Of a DNA stretch of 33,715 bases, positions 14,075 to 21,510 are shown one piece after another. Both the position numbers and the translations under genes were made by a program. The notes below the pieces were generated by a model, which ran no database searches, was not told where the DNA came from, and was given only the letters and a program-made list of their open reading frames with translations. The stretch's first letter is position 1; the number at the start of each line of letters is the position of its first letter. This DNA is from Solirubrobacteraceae bacterium (lineage in GTDB: Bacteria > Actinomycetota > Thermoleophilia > Solirubrobacterales > Solirubrobacteraceae), in NCBI GenBank assembly GCA_024711025.1, contig JANJTP010000036.1, positions 1 to 33,715 of the forward strand, in the 5' to 3' direction.

Positions 14075-14662
14075 ATGGGCATCAGGCGACATCGAAAGTT
14101 GCTGCTCTTCATTGTGGGGATGTCTGTCACGCTGGTTGCGGGCGTCGCCTTTGCCGGAGCCGTGATCGTCGCGGACGATCCCGTGGGCGACGCGGAGGCG
14201 CCGCCATCCCTGGCGCCGAAGGCGGGCTCCCGGTCGCTCGACGTCAACGGCACGTCTCCCGGCGGCGATCCTTGGGCTGTCGAGATCAGCGAGAGCCAAA
14301 CCGGGAAGACGTGCTTCTTCGCCGGACGCGTCCGTGACGGCAAGATCGGCAACGTCGACGCCGACGGGATGTTTCGAGAGCGCGACGACGCGCCATCGGA
14401 GACCTGCGGCGATCTGAATGCCGAGCCCGCTCTCGTCGGCGCGACGGCGCAGGATGGCGTCGTCGCGATTCACGGAGTCGCCGGCGAGTCGGTCGTGTCG
14501 GTGTCGATCGGGGGCGACCGGGTCGCGCTCGGACCACGCGGCGGGTTCATCGGCGTTCGGTCCGGCGAGTCGAAGGATCTGCCCAAGTGGCCGGTCGGAG
14601 TCGCCCTGAAGGACGGGCGGCAGATCGTCTATCCATGGACCGGGCCGCCTGAGACGAAGTAG
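14075..14662 (+). CDS. Membrane-anchored or secreted hypothetical protein, 195 aa
   Basis: Starts MGIRRHRKLLLFIVGMSVTLVAGVAFAGAVIV, a strong signal peptide or anchor, after a GGAG box 6 nt upstream. The exported part is Asp/Gly/Pro-rich beta sequence with a two-Cys region (GKTCFFAGRVRDGKIG and ETCGDLN). No known domain. Its opening MGIR matches the start of the preceding gene's product and both are exported, so they may be old relatives with different mature parts. GC rises back toward the contig norm in this gene. Confidence 0.6.
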   Translation: MGIRRHRKLLLFIVGMSVTLVAGVAFAGAVIVADDPVGDAEAPPSLAPKAGSRSLDVNGTSPGGDPWAVEISESQTGKTCFFAGRVRDGKIGNVDADGMFRERDDAPSETCGDLNAEPALVGATAQDGVVAIHGVAGESVVSVSIGGDRVALGPRGGFIGVRSGESKDLPKWPVGVALKDGRQIVYPWTGPPETK

Positions 14663-14761
14663 AAGCGCAGATACGCGGTACCGAGGACATGTCTCGGATG
14701 CAGACCGATACGTATCCGCGAGCGAGGACCTCGTCCGGTCGGCCAGTCGGCCGCGGCGCGT

Positions 14762-14795
14762 GCGGTGAGAGCGATCTTGCGGTGAGAGCGATCTC
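14762..14795. repeat. Tandem 17-bp duplication
   Basis: GCGGTGAGAGCGATCT is present at 14762-14777 and again at 14779-14794, making two adjacent 17-bp units that differ only in the last base. It lies just before the beta-propeller gene in the 141-bp gap after 14662 and could be a replication-slippage duplication or a two-site operator. Confidence 0.75.
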
Positions 14796-14803
14796 GAGAC
14801 CGC

Positions 14804-15631
14804 GTGCCGCGGTCGGCGCGGCTCTGCTGGCCGGGGCGGGTGAGCGTCATCGTCGGCGTGGCCCTCGTCGGAGCGACGGGTGCGCAGGCCCCTCCTGCTG
14901 GGGATCAGCTCGCTGTCGAGTGGGCACCGACGACGGTTGCGCGGCATGGCGGGATCGCTGCGTGGAGCTCGCTCGATCCAGGAACCGGTCGGTACAACCT
15001 CGTGGTGCACCGGCGCGGCGGGCTCCATCGACCCCCGGTCGCTTCGAGGGGCGTGCCGTTTGACGTCGACGTCGGGGTGGATCGACGCGGCGATCCGATT
15101 CTCACCTACTCGCGATGCCGCGTCGAGCCGCGTCTCGGTCGCCGGGCGCCGCGAGGGATCCCGCTGTGGGATACCGCGCGGGGCTGCGACATCTACGTCC
15201 TGTCGCTGGCAAGGGCTGCGAACGCGGCTGAGACGAAGGTCGACCACGTCAGCAGCGGCGGAGCGTCCGAGTTCCTCCCGTCAGTCTCCCGCGGGAGCAT
15301 CGCGTTTGCGCGGAGGTACGAGAACGGGGGTGGGCGCGGGCGCGTCGTGACACACGTGTACGTCGGCCGGCTGCGTGGCGGATCGTCGCGGCAGCGCAGG
15401 CGGCTTGGGGGCCCGGGAGGGCGCGGGTCTGTGGCGTTCGTTGCCGGCGGTGAGCATCTCGTCTGGTCAGCGCCGAGCGGGGTGGATGCCGTCGATGTGA
15501 GGGCACGCGCCACCACCGGGGTCGTCGACGGCCAGATGAGATGCCGGGCGCTTGAAGACCCGAGGCTCGACACCGAGCCCGGTTGCAGGATCGTGCGTGA
15601 GCCGCTGCGCTTCGGGCCCCCGAGCGCGTGA
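14804..15631 (+). CDS. TolB-like beta-propeller secreted protein, possibly decaying
   Basis: A 275-residue exported protein. VSVIVGVALVGATGAQA is the hydrophobic core and A-x-A cleavage site. The mature part has TolB/WD-like blades: IAAWSSLDPGTGRYNLVVHRRG, FDVDVGVDRRGDPILTYSRCR, GCDIYVLSL, FLPSVSRGSIAFARRYE and SVAFVAGGEHLVWSA. Members I know of this architecture are usually longer with more blades, so the C-terminus may be truncated. Upstream, another frame encodes AISRPRAAVGAALLAGAG right up to the GTG at 14840; a single-base indel in GGGGCGGG would join it to the signal peptide. GTG 14804 is therefore a provisional start. Sugar or glycan binding is typical of such propellers but not shown here. 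Confidence 0.55.
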   Translation: MPRSARLCWPGRVSVIVGVALVGATGAQAPPAGDQLAVEWAPTTVARHGGIAAWSSLDPGTGRYNLVVHRRGGLHRPPVASRGVPFDVDVGVDRRGDPILTYSRCRVEPRLGRRAPRGIPLWDTARGCDIYVLSLARAANAAETKVDHVSSGGASEFLPSVSRGSIAFARRYENGGGRGRVVTHVYVGRLRGGSSRQRRRLGGPGGRGSVAFVAGGEHLVWSAPSGVDAVDVRARATTGVVDGQMRCRALEDPRLDTEPGCRIVREPLRFGPPSA

Positions 15632-15724
15632 GACGCAGGCGTGAGCGGCGACCGGGGTGAGGCCGGATGCCGCTCAGGCGAGAACAACGGACGGCACGCC
15701 GTGCGCTCGTGCGCCGAGGGGACC

Positions 15725-17188
15725 TCAACCCCGTGCCGCGTCCGGCTGAGTGAGCGCCTTGACGAACTCCTCGAGGTGGGCGGCCGTCCAGCACTCGAAC
15801 GCCTCGCAGTGCTGCTCGTAGGCCGCGATCACGCTGTCGCCGTAGTTCCAGTAGAGCCGCGGCTCGGGGTTGAGCCAGTACGTCCGGCCGGCCTTGGCGG
15901 CGATCTGGCCGAAGACGTCGGCGGCGGGGTCGCGGCCGTTGGTGCGCGCGTCGCCGAGCACGATGAGCGTCGCGCGCGGATGCAGCTCGTCCTCGATCAG
16001 GTTTCGCAGCTCGCGCCAGACGCGGCCGTAGTCGGTGTAGCCGGAGACGTCGGCGACCCCGGCGTTGCGGCCGATCGCCTCGCTGACCGCCTTGAAGTCG
16101 CGCTCCTGCTCGAACAGCTCGGTGACCTCGCTGATCCGCTCGATGAAGACGAACGAGCGCATCTTGCGGAACGAGTCGTGCAGTGCGTGGAGCACCGAGA
16201 GGAAGAACACGGAGGCGCTCGTGACCGATGTCGAGACGTCGCACACGACGAAGATCTCCGGCCGGCGCGGCCGGGTCGGGCGGTACTTGAGGACGACCGG
16301 CACGCCGCCGGTCTCCAACGAGGCGCGCATCGTCCGCCGCACGTCGACGTGGGCGTGGCGCTTGTGTCCACGGCGCTCGGCGCCCTGTGTCTTGAGTCGC
16401 CGCTTGAGCTGCCGGGTGACGCGGTGCACGCTCGCGAGGTCGGCGAGCGGGCTGCTCGGCAGCGCGCGATCCAGCTCGTTCAGCGGCCGTGCCGGCGGGA
16501 GCTGCTCGGTGCGCTGGATCTGGCGCCGCTCGAGCTCCTCGCGCAGGAGCTGCTCGAAGCGGCGCAGCCCGTCGCGCGGCAGGCCGTCGCGCCGCGGGTC
16601 GCCGTCGGCGAGCTGCGGCTGCGGATCGGTGCGCAGGCCGAGCTGACGGCGGATCCGCTGCACGTCGACGCCGATCACGCCCGAGCCCTCGGCGTGCCGG
16701 CCGAAAGCCGCGATCGCCAGGCGAGCGAGATCGCGCAGCGCCGCCTCGTCGCCGGCGGCGATCATCCGCGCGATCTGCTCGCGCAGCGTCTCGGGGTCGA
16801 GCTCGCCTTCGGCCTCGCCCGGCGCGCCGGCCGCCCCGGCGTCGCGCACGCCCTCCCGTACGGCCGCGATCTCGGCGGCCCGGAAGAAGAACCGGTCGAA
16901 GACGAGGTCGAAGACGCGCCGGTCGTCCGGCGACTTCGCGAGCGTGGTGGCGAGCGTCTCACGGAACGCCGTCGGCTCCGTCCAGGCGATCTCGCCGAGC
17001 GCGCCGAACGCGTCGAGCAGCTCGCTCGTGCCGACGGCGACGCCCTCGCCGCGCAGCTCCTCACCGAACTGGACGATCTGCGCGGCGAGGGTCTGCGGCA
17101 AGGCGTCCGCGCCGTCCCCGCCGAAGAGCGCGGCGCTGCGCGAGGACCGCGGACGGCGCTCGGCCGGCCTACTCCCTCGCTCCGGCAC
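15725..17188 (-). CDS. CoxE-like VWA-domain protein
   Basis: A 487-residue protein of the VWA/CoxE family, partner of MoxR-type ATPases in metallo-cofactor insertion or protein-complex remodelling. The N-terminal half is helical (LPQTLAAQIVQFGEELRGEGVAVGTSELLDAF; FDLVFDRFFFR). The VWA domain starts near residue 311 with the MIDAS motif DVSTS (Asp317, Ser319, Ser321), followed by the TDYG and GDARTN loops. GTG 17188 has GAGGAGG 6 nt upstream and lies 20 nt inside the ATPase gene, so the two are coupled. Residues 270-290 (ERRGHKRHAHVDVRRTMRASLETGG) are the conserved basic stretch before the VWA. No CO-dehydrogenase genes are nearby, so the client is unknown. Confidence 0.88.
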   Translation of the reverse strand: MPERGSRPAERRPRSSRSAALFGGDGADALPQTLAAQIVQFGEELRGEGVAVGTSELLDAFGALGEIAWTEPTAFRETLATTLAKSPDDRRVFDLVFDRFFFRAAEIAAVREGVRDAGAAGAPGEAEGELDPETLREQIARMIAAGDEAALRDLARLAIAAFGRHAEGSGVIGVDVQRIRRQLGLRTDPQPQLADGDPRRDGLPRDGLRRFEQLLREELERRQIQRTEQLPPARPLNELDRALPSSPLADLASVHRVTRQLKRRLKTQGAERRGHKRHAHVDVRRTMRASLETGGVPVVLKYRPTRPRRPEIFVVCDVSTSVTSASVFFLSVLHALHDSFRKMRSFVFIERISEVTELFEQERDFKAVSEAIGRNAGVADVSGYTDYGRVWRELRNLIEDELHPRATLIVLGDARTNGRDPAADVFGQIAAKAGRTYWLNPEPRLYWNYGDSVIAAYEQHCEAFECWTAAHLEEFVKALTQPDAARG

Positions 17189-18074
17189 CGAGCGCCTCCT
17201 CGGGCGCGGCGAGCTTGACGCCGACGCGCTCGGCGACGAGGTCGAGGTCGGTCCGGTGCTTGACGATGATCGACATCGTCCGGCGGAAGGTCTCGGCGTC
17301 GATGTCCCGAGCGCCGAGCAGCAGCAGGGCACGAGCCCAGTCGATCGACTCGGCGATCGACGGCGGCTTCTTCAGGTCGAGCTCGCGGACCATCGCGACG
17401 ACCTCGACGAGGCGGCGCGCGATCCGCTCGTCGAGCTCGGGGGTGTGGAGGCGCACGATCGCCAGCTCGTGCTCGGGGCCGGGGTAGTCGATCCACAGGT
17501 ACAGACAGCGGCGCTTGAGCGCCTCCGTCAGCTCGCGCGTGTTGTTCGAGGTCAGCAGCACGACCGGCATCGTGCGCGCCTCGATGCGGCCGAGCTCCGG
17601 GATCGTGATCTGGAAGTCCGACAGCAGCTCGAGCAGCATCGCCTCGAACTCCTGGTCGGTCTTGTCGATCTCGTCGATCAGCAGGACGACCGGCCGCTCG
17701 CTGCGGATCGCCGCGAGCAGCGGACGCTCGAGCAGGAACTCCGCGCCGAAGATGTCGTCCTGGACCTCCTGCCAGCCGGCGCCCTCGCCCTCGGCCTGGA
17801 TGCGCAGGAGCTGCTTGCGGTAGTTCCACTCGTAGAGCGCCTTGGCCTCGTCGAGCCCCTCGTAGCACTGCAGGCGCACGAGGTCGCGGCCGAGCGTCTC
17901 GGCGAGCGACTTGGCGAGCTGGGTCTTGCCGACCCCGGCCGGGCCCTCGACGAGGACGGGCTTGCCGAGCCGCGCGGCGAGGAAGGCGACGAGCGCCGCC
18001 GCCTCGTCGGCCAGGTAGCCGACGGAGCGCAGGCCCTCCTCCAGGTCGTCGACGGAAGCGGGCAGGTCATTCAT
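17169..18074 (-). CDS. MoxR-family AAA+ ATPase
   Basis: 301 residues with Walker A GPAGVGKT (44-51), Walker B VVLLIDEID (129-137), sensor 1 in VLLTSNNTREL and the arginine-finger region LKRRCLYLW. The sequence YEGLDEAKALYEWNYRKQLL is typical of the CoxD/MoxR branch. It acts as a chaperone-like remodeller with the VWA protein encoded next. ATG 18074 is chosen because TATGAT (18088-18083) stands 8 nt before it (leaderless layout); a GTG one codon upstream is also possible. Probably the first gene of a two-gene operon. Confidence 0.92.
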   Translation of the reverse strand: MNDLPASVDDLEEGLRSVGYLADEAAALVAFLAARLGKPVLVEGPAGVGKTQLAKSLAETLGRDLVRLQCYEGLDEAKALYEWNYRKQLLRIQAEGEGAGWQEVQDDIFGAEFLLERPLLAAIRSERPVVLLIDEIDKTDQEFEAMLLELLSDFQITIPELGRIEARTMPVVLLTSNNTRELTEALKRRCLYLWIDYPGPEHELAIVRLHTPELDERIARRLVEVVAMVRELDLKKPPSIAESIDWARALLLLGARDIDAETFRRTMSIIVKHRTDLDLVAERVGVKLAAPEEALGAGARE

Positions 18075-18082
18075 CACTGCGG

Positions 18083-18088
18083 ATCATA
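18083..18088 (-). promoter_or_regulatory. Leaderless -10 box for the MoxR gene
   Basis: TATGAT on the minus strand is a near-perfect -10 element 8 nt before ATG 18074 and 5 nt before the alternative GTG 18077. No clear -35 box is visible. Confidence 0.55.
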
Positions 18089-18156
18089 GGAAGCGGCGTT
18101 CGTCGCACTGAGAAGACGTTCCTCGCACCGCGGTCGCGATCGGTCGGCGGGCCCGG

Positions 18157-19080
18157 TCAGGGGTCGACGGGGTCCTCGAAGCTGAGCTGGTCGCCCGGCG
18201 GATCGTCCGTGCGCCGGGCCCGTCCGCCGCCACGCGGCAGACGTCGCGTCGGGCGCTCGTCGGGCGGGACCGGGGCCGTCGGCCGGTCTTCGATGCGGGC
18301 CGCGCGCGTCGGGCGCTCGTCCGCGGGGACGGCCGCCGTCGGCCGGTCTCCGCCGGCGGCGCGCGTCGGCCCTTCGCCCCGCGGCTCCGCGCCCCCCGGG
18401 CGTCCACCGCGCCGGCGGACCGCGGTCGGCGCCTCGTCAGGGGCGAGGCCGTGTGCGCGCGCGGCGTCCGGGTCGGGGACCGAGACGACCGATGCGGCGT
18501 CGCCCTCCATTCCCGCCGTGCGCGGGTCGTCGCCGTCGATCGCCGGCTCGGGGCGCCGCAGGGAGTGCATGCGCCAGCCGGCCGACGCCAGCAGCGCACC
18601 GAACGCGAACGCGACGAAGATCCCCCAGCTGACGCCCATGCTCACGCTCGCCGCGCCGGGCTCGCTCACGTTCGGCTTGTCGAGCTGGCGGAAGAAGACG
18701 AGGAACATCACCCAGGCGCCGCCCGTGAGCAGCACGATCCCGTCGCCGAACGGCAGGTGGAAGGCGCGCCGCTCGCCGCGCGCGAAGACCAGCGCCAGCA
18801 CCGCCACGGCCACGAGCAGGATCGACGCCTCGACGAACGACCAGACCTGGAAGGCGATCAGCGAGTCCTCGACCTTGCGCCCCGCGCCGGTGACGACCGT
18901 CTGCGCGTACCACGGCAGGAACATCGACCCGATCAGCCCGATCGCGGCGACCGCCGCGAGACGCTGCTCGCCGTAGAGGGCGCGCCAGGCGCGCCGGATC
19001 CGCGTGGCGACGGCGCCGGCGCGCGGGCTGTCCGGCCCCGCGGCGGCGCGACGCGGACGCGGCGCCGGCGCGGTGCTCAT
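18157..19080 (-). CDS. Membrane protein with repetitive Arg/Pro/Thr tail
   Basis: 307 residues. An Arg/Ala-rich start, then four hydrophobic segments (about 45-60, 82-103, 112-132, 150-170) form the membrane part. Residues from about 190 on are soluble and low-complexity, with tandem 20-residue units of the form [E/G]DRPTA[A/P]VP[A/P]DERPTR. The DNA shows the 60-bp period (the same 17-mer at 18245-18261 and 18305-18321). The evenly spaced RPT words look like a flexible tail that could carry phospho-threonines or bind an acidic surface. Start ATG is followed by an Ala/Pro/Arg stretch and overlaps the EVE-protein stop (ATGA). No family name can be given. Confidence 0.65.
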   Translation of the reverse strand: MSTAPAPRPRRAAAGPDSPRAGAVATRIRRAWRALYGEQRLAAVAAIGLIGSMFLPWYAQTVVTGAGRKVEDSLIAFQVWSFVEASILLVAVAVLALVFARGERRAFHLPFGDGIVLLTGGAWVMFLVFFRQLDKPNVSEPGAASVSMGVSWGIFVAFAFGALLASAGWRMHSLRRPEPAIDGDDPRTAGMEGDAASVVSVPDPDAARAHGLAPDEAPTAVRRRGGRPGGAEPRGEGPTRAAGGDRPTAAVPADERPTRAARIEDRPTAPVPPDERPTRRLPRGGGRARRTDDPPGDQLSFEDPVDP

Positions 19081-19544
19081 GCCGCCGCGCCGGCCGCCGC
19101 GCGCAGGCGCTCGACGAGGACGTCGGCGTCGGCGTCCGACACGGTGCGGAGCTGGCCCTGGAAGGCGAGCTTCCAGTGCTCGGCCGGCCACTTGCGCACG
19201 TGCTCGAGCCGGTCCTTGACCTCGTCGGCGGGGACCCACGCGGGCTCGTCGAGCACGACCTCCGGCTCGGTCCGAAAGCGCCACGGGTATGGATCGGGGC
19301 TGCCCGGCTTGCCGGGCCAGACCGGCTCGCGATCCTCGTAGAGCTCGGAGACGATACGTACGGCGCCGCCGAACGCGCCGACCTTCGTCAGGTAGAAGAC
19401 GATGCGGTCGCCGGGCTCCATCTCCATCGCCTGCCGCCGGCGGCGCTCCTTCATCCCGATCACCGTGAAGCCGCGCTCACGGGTGACCGCGAAGTTCTCG
19501 GGCGAGCCGGTCAGGATCCAGGTCGTCGGGCGCTCCTCGGCCAT
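19077..19544 (-). CDS. EVE-domain protein
   Basis: 155 residues forming one EVE domain, a PUA/YTH-like fold that reads modified bases in RNA or DNA. Diagnostic pieces: WILTGSPENFAVTRERGFTVIG (first strand and loop), MEMEPGDRIVFYLTKVGAFGGAVRIVSELY (central barrel with the hydrophobic pocket) and RKWPAEHWKLAFQGQLRTVS (C-terminal part). EVE proteins often accompany restriction or stress genes, but none is seen here; the coupled neighbour is a membrane protein. ATG 19544 sits 6 nt after TACACT, a leaderless promoter. Confidence 0.85.
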   Translation of the reverse strand: MAEERPTTWILTGSPENFAVTRERGFTVIGMKERRRRQAMEMEPGDRIVFYLTKVGAFGGAVRIVSELYEDREPVWPGKPGSPDPYPWRFRTEPEVVLDEPAWVPADEVKDRLEHVRKWPAEHWKLAFQGQLRTVSDADADVLVERLRAAAGAAA

Positions 19545-19550
19545 GGGAGA

Positions 19551-19556
19551 AGTGTA
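19551..19556 (-). promoter_or_regulatory. Leaderless -10 box for the EVE gene
   Basis: TACACT on the minus strand lies 6 nt before ATG 19544. It should drive the EVE gene and, through the ATGA overlap, the membrane-protein gene. Confidence 0.5.
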
Positions 19557-19653
19557 AGGCGGGGCGCGACGGCTCGGGCGGTCGCGCGGCCCGCCCGCCG
19601 GCGGCGGCGCTGGCGCTGGCCGACGATGAAGCCGCGCGCCGGGCCCACCGTCA

Positions 19654-20376
19654 TCACGGCTCTCCGAAGACGTCACGCAGCACCTCGTTGAACTCGAGCA
19701 GCGTCCGCCGGCCATCGCCGACGTACGTCGAGCCGTGCATCGCGGCCAGGGTTTGCGGCTCGAGCTCCGCGAGCGCTTGCATCACCGCGTCCGTCCGCGC
19801 GGTGTAGGGAATGTAGTCGGCGAGCGCGCCGGCCTCGTACTCGAGCAGTGACGCGCGCGCCCGCTCGATGACGTCGTCGCCGGTCACCGCCGGCACGTCG
19901 CCGTTCTGGTGCAACAGGTCGGAGCACAGCAGGGTCCGGTCGCACTCCTCGAACAGCAGTCCCGCGTCCCATCCGTGCGGGAGCTGCGGCGTACGGCGGA
20001 AGCTGAAGCGGTGCGTCCCGGTGACGAGCAGCTCGCCGTCGTCCATCCCGCGTGCTCGGCCGGTGACGAAGTCTGCGTTGACCTGCGCGCCGAGTCGGCT
20101 GCACACGGGCACAGCGTGCGGGGCGACCTTCAGCCACTCACCGAGCGCGCCGCATTCGTCGGCCTCCACGTGGCTGAACCCGATCCAGCGGATCGTCGCC
20201 GGATCGAGGATGCGGGTGACCGCGTCCCGTACCTCGCCCCAGAACGCCCTCGTCCCGGTGTGATAGAGCAGCGGCTCCTCGTCGCGGACCACGAAGTGGT
20301 TGAACTGCAGGTCGATCTCCGGGACGAAGACCGAGATCCGGAAGATGTCCGGGGCAATCTCCGTCGTGCTGGCCAT
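19654..20376 (-). CDS. Stand-alone flavodiiron-type metallo-beta-lactamase protein
   Basis: 240 residues with the MBL fold of flavodiiron proteins (oxygen-binding diiron domain). All six expected diiron ligands are present: His69, Glu71 and Asp73 in SHVEADE, His134 in LPHGWDAG, Asp153 in LLCSDLLH and His214 in AAMHGST. The HxExD motif, rather than HxHxDH, marks the ODP/flavodiiron branch. The flavodoxin domain that supplies FMN in classical O2/NO reductases is absent, so an electron donor or a different role (O2 sensing, hydrolysis) must be supposed. ATG 20376 follows GAGGAG. It belongs to a cluster with a TrmB regulator and two other MBL proteins. Confidence 0.8.
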   Translation of the reverse strand: MASTTEIAPDIFRISVFVPEIDLQFNHFVVRDEEPLLYHTGTRAFWGEVRDAVTRILDPATIRWIGFSHVEADECGALGEWLKVAPHAVPVCSRLGAQVNADFVTGRARGMDDGELLVTGTHRFSFRRTPQLPHGWDAGLLFEECDRTLLCSDLLHQNGDVPAVTGDDVIERARASLLEYEAGALADYIPYTARTDAVMQALAELEPQTLAAMHGSTYVGDGRRTLLEFNEVLRDVFGEP

Positions 20377-20582
20377 CCTCGCTCCTCTCTCGCCGGCTCG
20401 GACTTGGCCGGGCGGGATTCCCGGTCCCGACCAGTCCGCGTATGTGCAAGATGATCAAATATGCCGGATGGCGCAAGTAGTCGGCGGCGCGGCGACGCGG
20501 GCGGCAGGCGACTGGCTGCCGCGAAAGCCGTCGCCCGGTCGCGGACTGGGGATCGCCGGACGCGACCGGCCGATGCTCGCGA
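20377..20582 (-). promoter_or_regulatory. Promoter region with ATTTGATCA word
   Basis: A 206-bp gap upstream of the flavodiiron-type gene. On the minus strand CATATTTGATCA (20463-20452) lies about 75 nt before the start codon, in an AT-rich patch unusual for this contig. The 9-mer ATTTGATCA recurs at 26170-26178 in the promoter spacer of the ABC importer of the same cluster. No confident -10/-35 pair was assigned here. Confidence 0.4.
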
Positions 20583-21446
20583 TCAGCTCGACGGGAGCCG
20601 CGGCTCGGGCCGTGCTCGCTCCGTGCCGGCGAGCTCGTTCGCCTGGCGCCACTGCCGGTTGAACAGCAGCTGGAAGGGGGCGGCGAGCTCCGGGTGGTGG
20701 ACCGAGACGCTGGTCGCCACGAACTCGCCGTCGGTGGTGTCGACGAGCGAGACGACGGCCTCGGCGCCGTCGTCGCGGACGATCATCTTCAGCGGGACGT
20801 TGCTGGAGGTGCGCACCTCGGCGCCGCCGTCGAGCAGCGGTCGGTAGCGCTCCGAGTCGTCGACGAGCTCGGCGCCGTATATGACGCGGATGCCGACGCC
20901 GCGCTCCAGCGCGCGCAGCTCGCTGTTGTGCCACTCCGAGCGCGGCTGGATCACCGGTGTGGTGACCACGATGTCGAGCCGGTTCTCGGCTCGCTCGACG
21001 ATGTCGACGAGCATCTGGAGCGTCGCGTCACGGCCAACCTTGGCGTGCATGTACCGGGCATCGAGGGCGTCATCCTCGACGCCGCGCGGAAGCGCCTTGA
21101 GAAGGCCGCCCACGAGCCGCTCGTCGCGCTGCGTCGACATCCTGCGCTCGTGCTCGCGCCGGCGGGCCCACTCGGGAAGCGCGACGTCGGGGCTGACCGG
21201 ATGGAAGCGTGCGACCCGGTCGCCGCGCACGAAGCAGAACCCGCGCTGCTCCAGCGCCTTGAGCGCCTCGTAGACCTTCGGGCGTGCGATGCCGGCGGCG
21301 TCGGCGATCTCGGCCGCCGTGGCCGGCGCCAGTCGCAGGAGCGCCGCATAGGCGCGCGCCTCCTTGGACGTCAGGCCGATGTCGACGAGCGCGCGAACGA
21401 TGCCGTCGCCCGTCTCTGCCCGCTTGCCTCCGTTGCCTTCGCGCAC
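20583..21446 (-). CDS. TrmB-family transcriptional regulator
   Basis: 287 residues. Residues 20-85 form a winged helix of the TrmB type: LVDIGLTSKEARAYAALLRLAPATAAEIADAAGIARPKVYEALKALEQRGFCFV, with the recognition helix at ARPKVYEAL. The remaining 200 residues match the TrmB effector domain (phospholipase-D-like fold; VEDDALDARYMHAKVGRDATLQMLVDIVERAENRLDIVVTTP), which binds sugars in archaeal members. GTG 21446 lies 6 nt after TAGCCT, so it is probably leaderless. It is divergent, by 64 bp, from the MBL pair and most likely regulates that module. Confidence 0.85.
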   Translation of the reverse strand: MREGNGGKRAETGDGIVRALVDIGLTSKEARAYAALLRLAPATAAEIADAAGIARPKVYEALKALEQRGFCFVRGDRVARFHPVSPDVALPEWARRREHERRMSTQRDERLVGGLLKALPRGVEDDALDARYMHAKVGRDATLQMLVDIVERAENRLDIVVTTPVIQPRSEWHNSELRALERGVGIRVIYGAELVDDSERYRPLLDGGAEVRTSSNVPLKMIVRDDGAEAVVSLVDTTDGEFVATSVSVHHPELAAPFQLLFNRQWRQANELAGTERARPEPRLPSS

Positions 21447-21510
21447 GAGATCAGGCTAGCGCCGGGATGGGGGCTGGACTGTGCCCCCTGATCGGGGGTA
21501 CAATCGCCCG
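21447..21510. promoter_or_regulatory. Divergent leaderless promoters with palindrome
   Basis: Plus strand: TACAAT (21499-21504) lies 6 nt before ATG 21511. Minus strand: TAGCCT (21458-21453) lies 6 nt before GTG 21446. Just upstream of TACAAT is an imperfect palindrome, CCCCTGATCGGGG (21485-21497) around a GATC centre, placed between -35 and -10 where a repressor would act. The divergent TrmB regulator is the obvious candidate to bind it. Confidence 0.55.

Noticed and set aside
13444-14337. Plus-strand ORF overlapping three secreted-protein genes
   Set aside because: No signal, Arg-rich frame, and it conflicts with three frames that have signal peptides and coupled starts.
12124-15631. Integrated phage or IS element
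   Set aside because: No integrase, transposase, tRNA target or phage structural gene is visible; only base composition and orphan genes hint at transfer.
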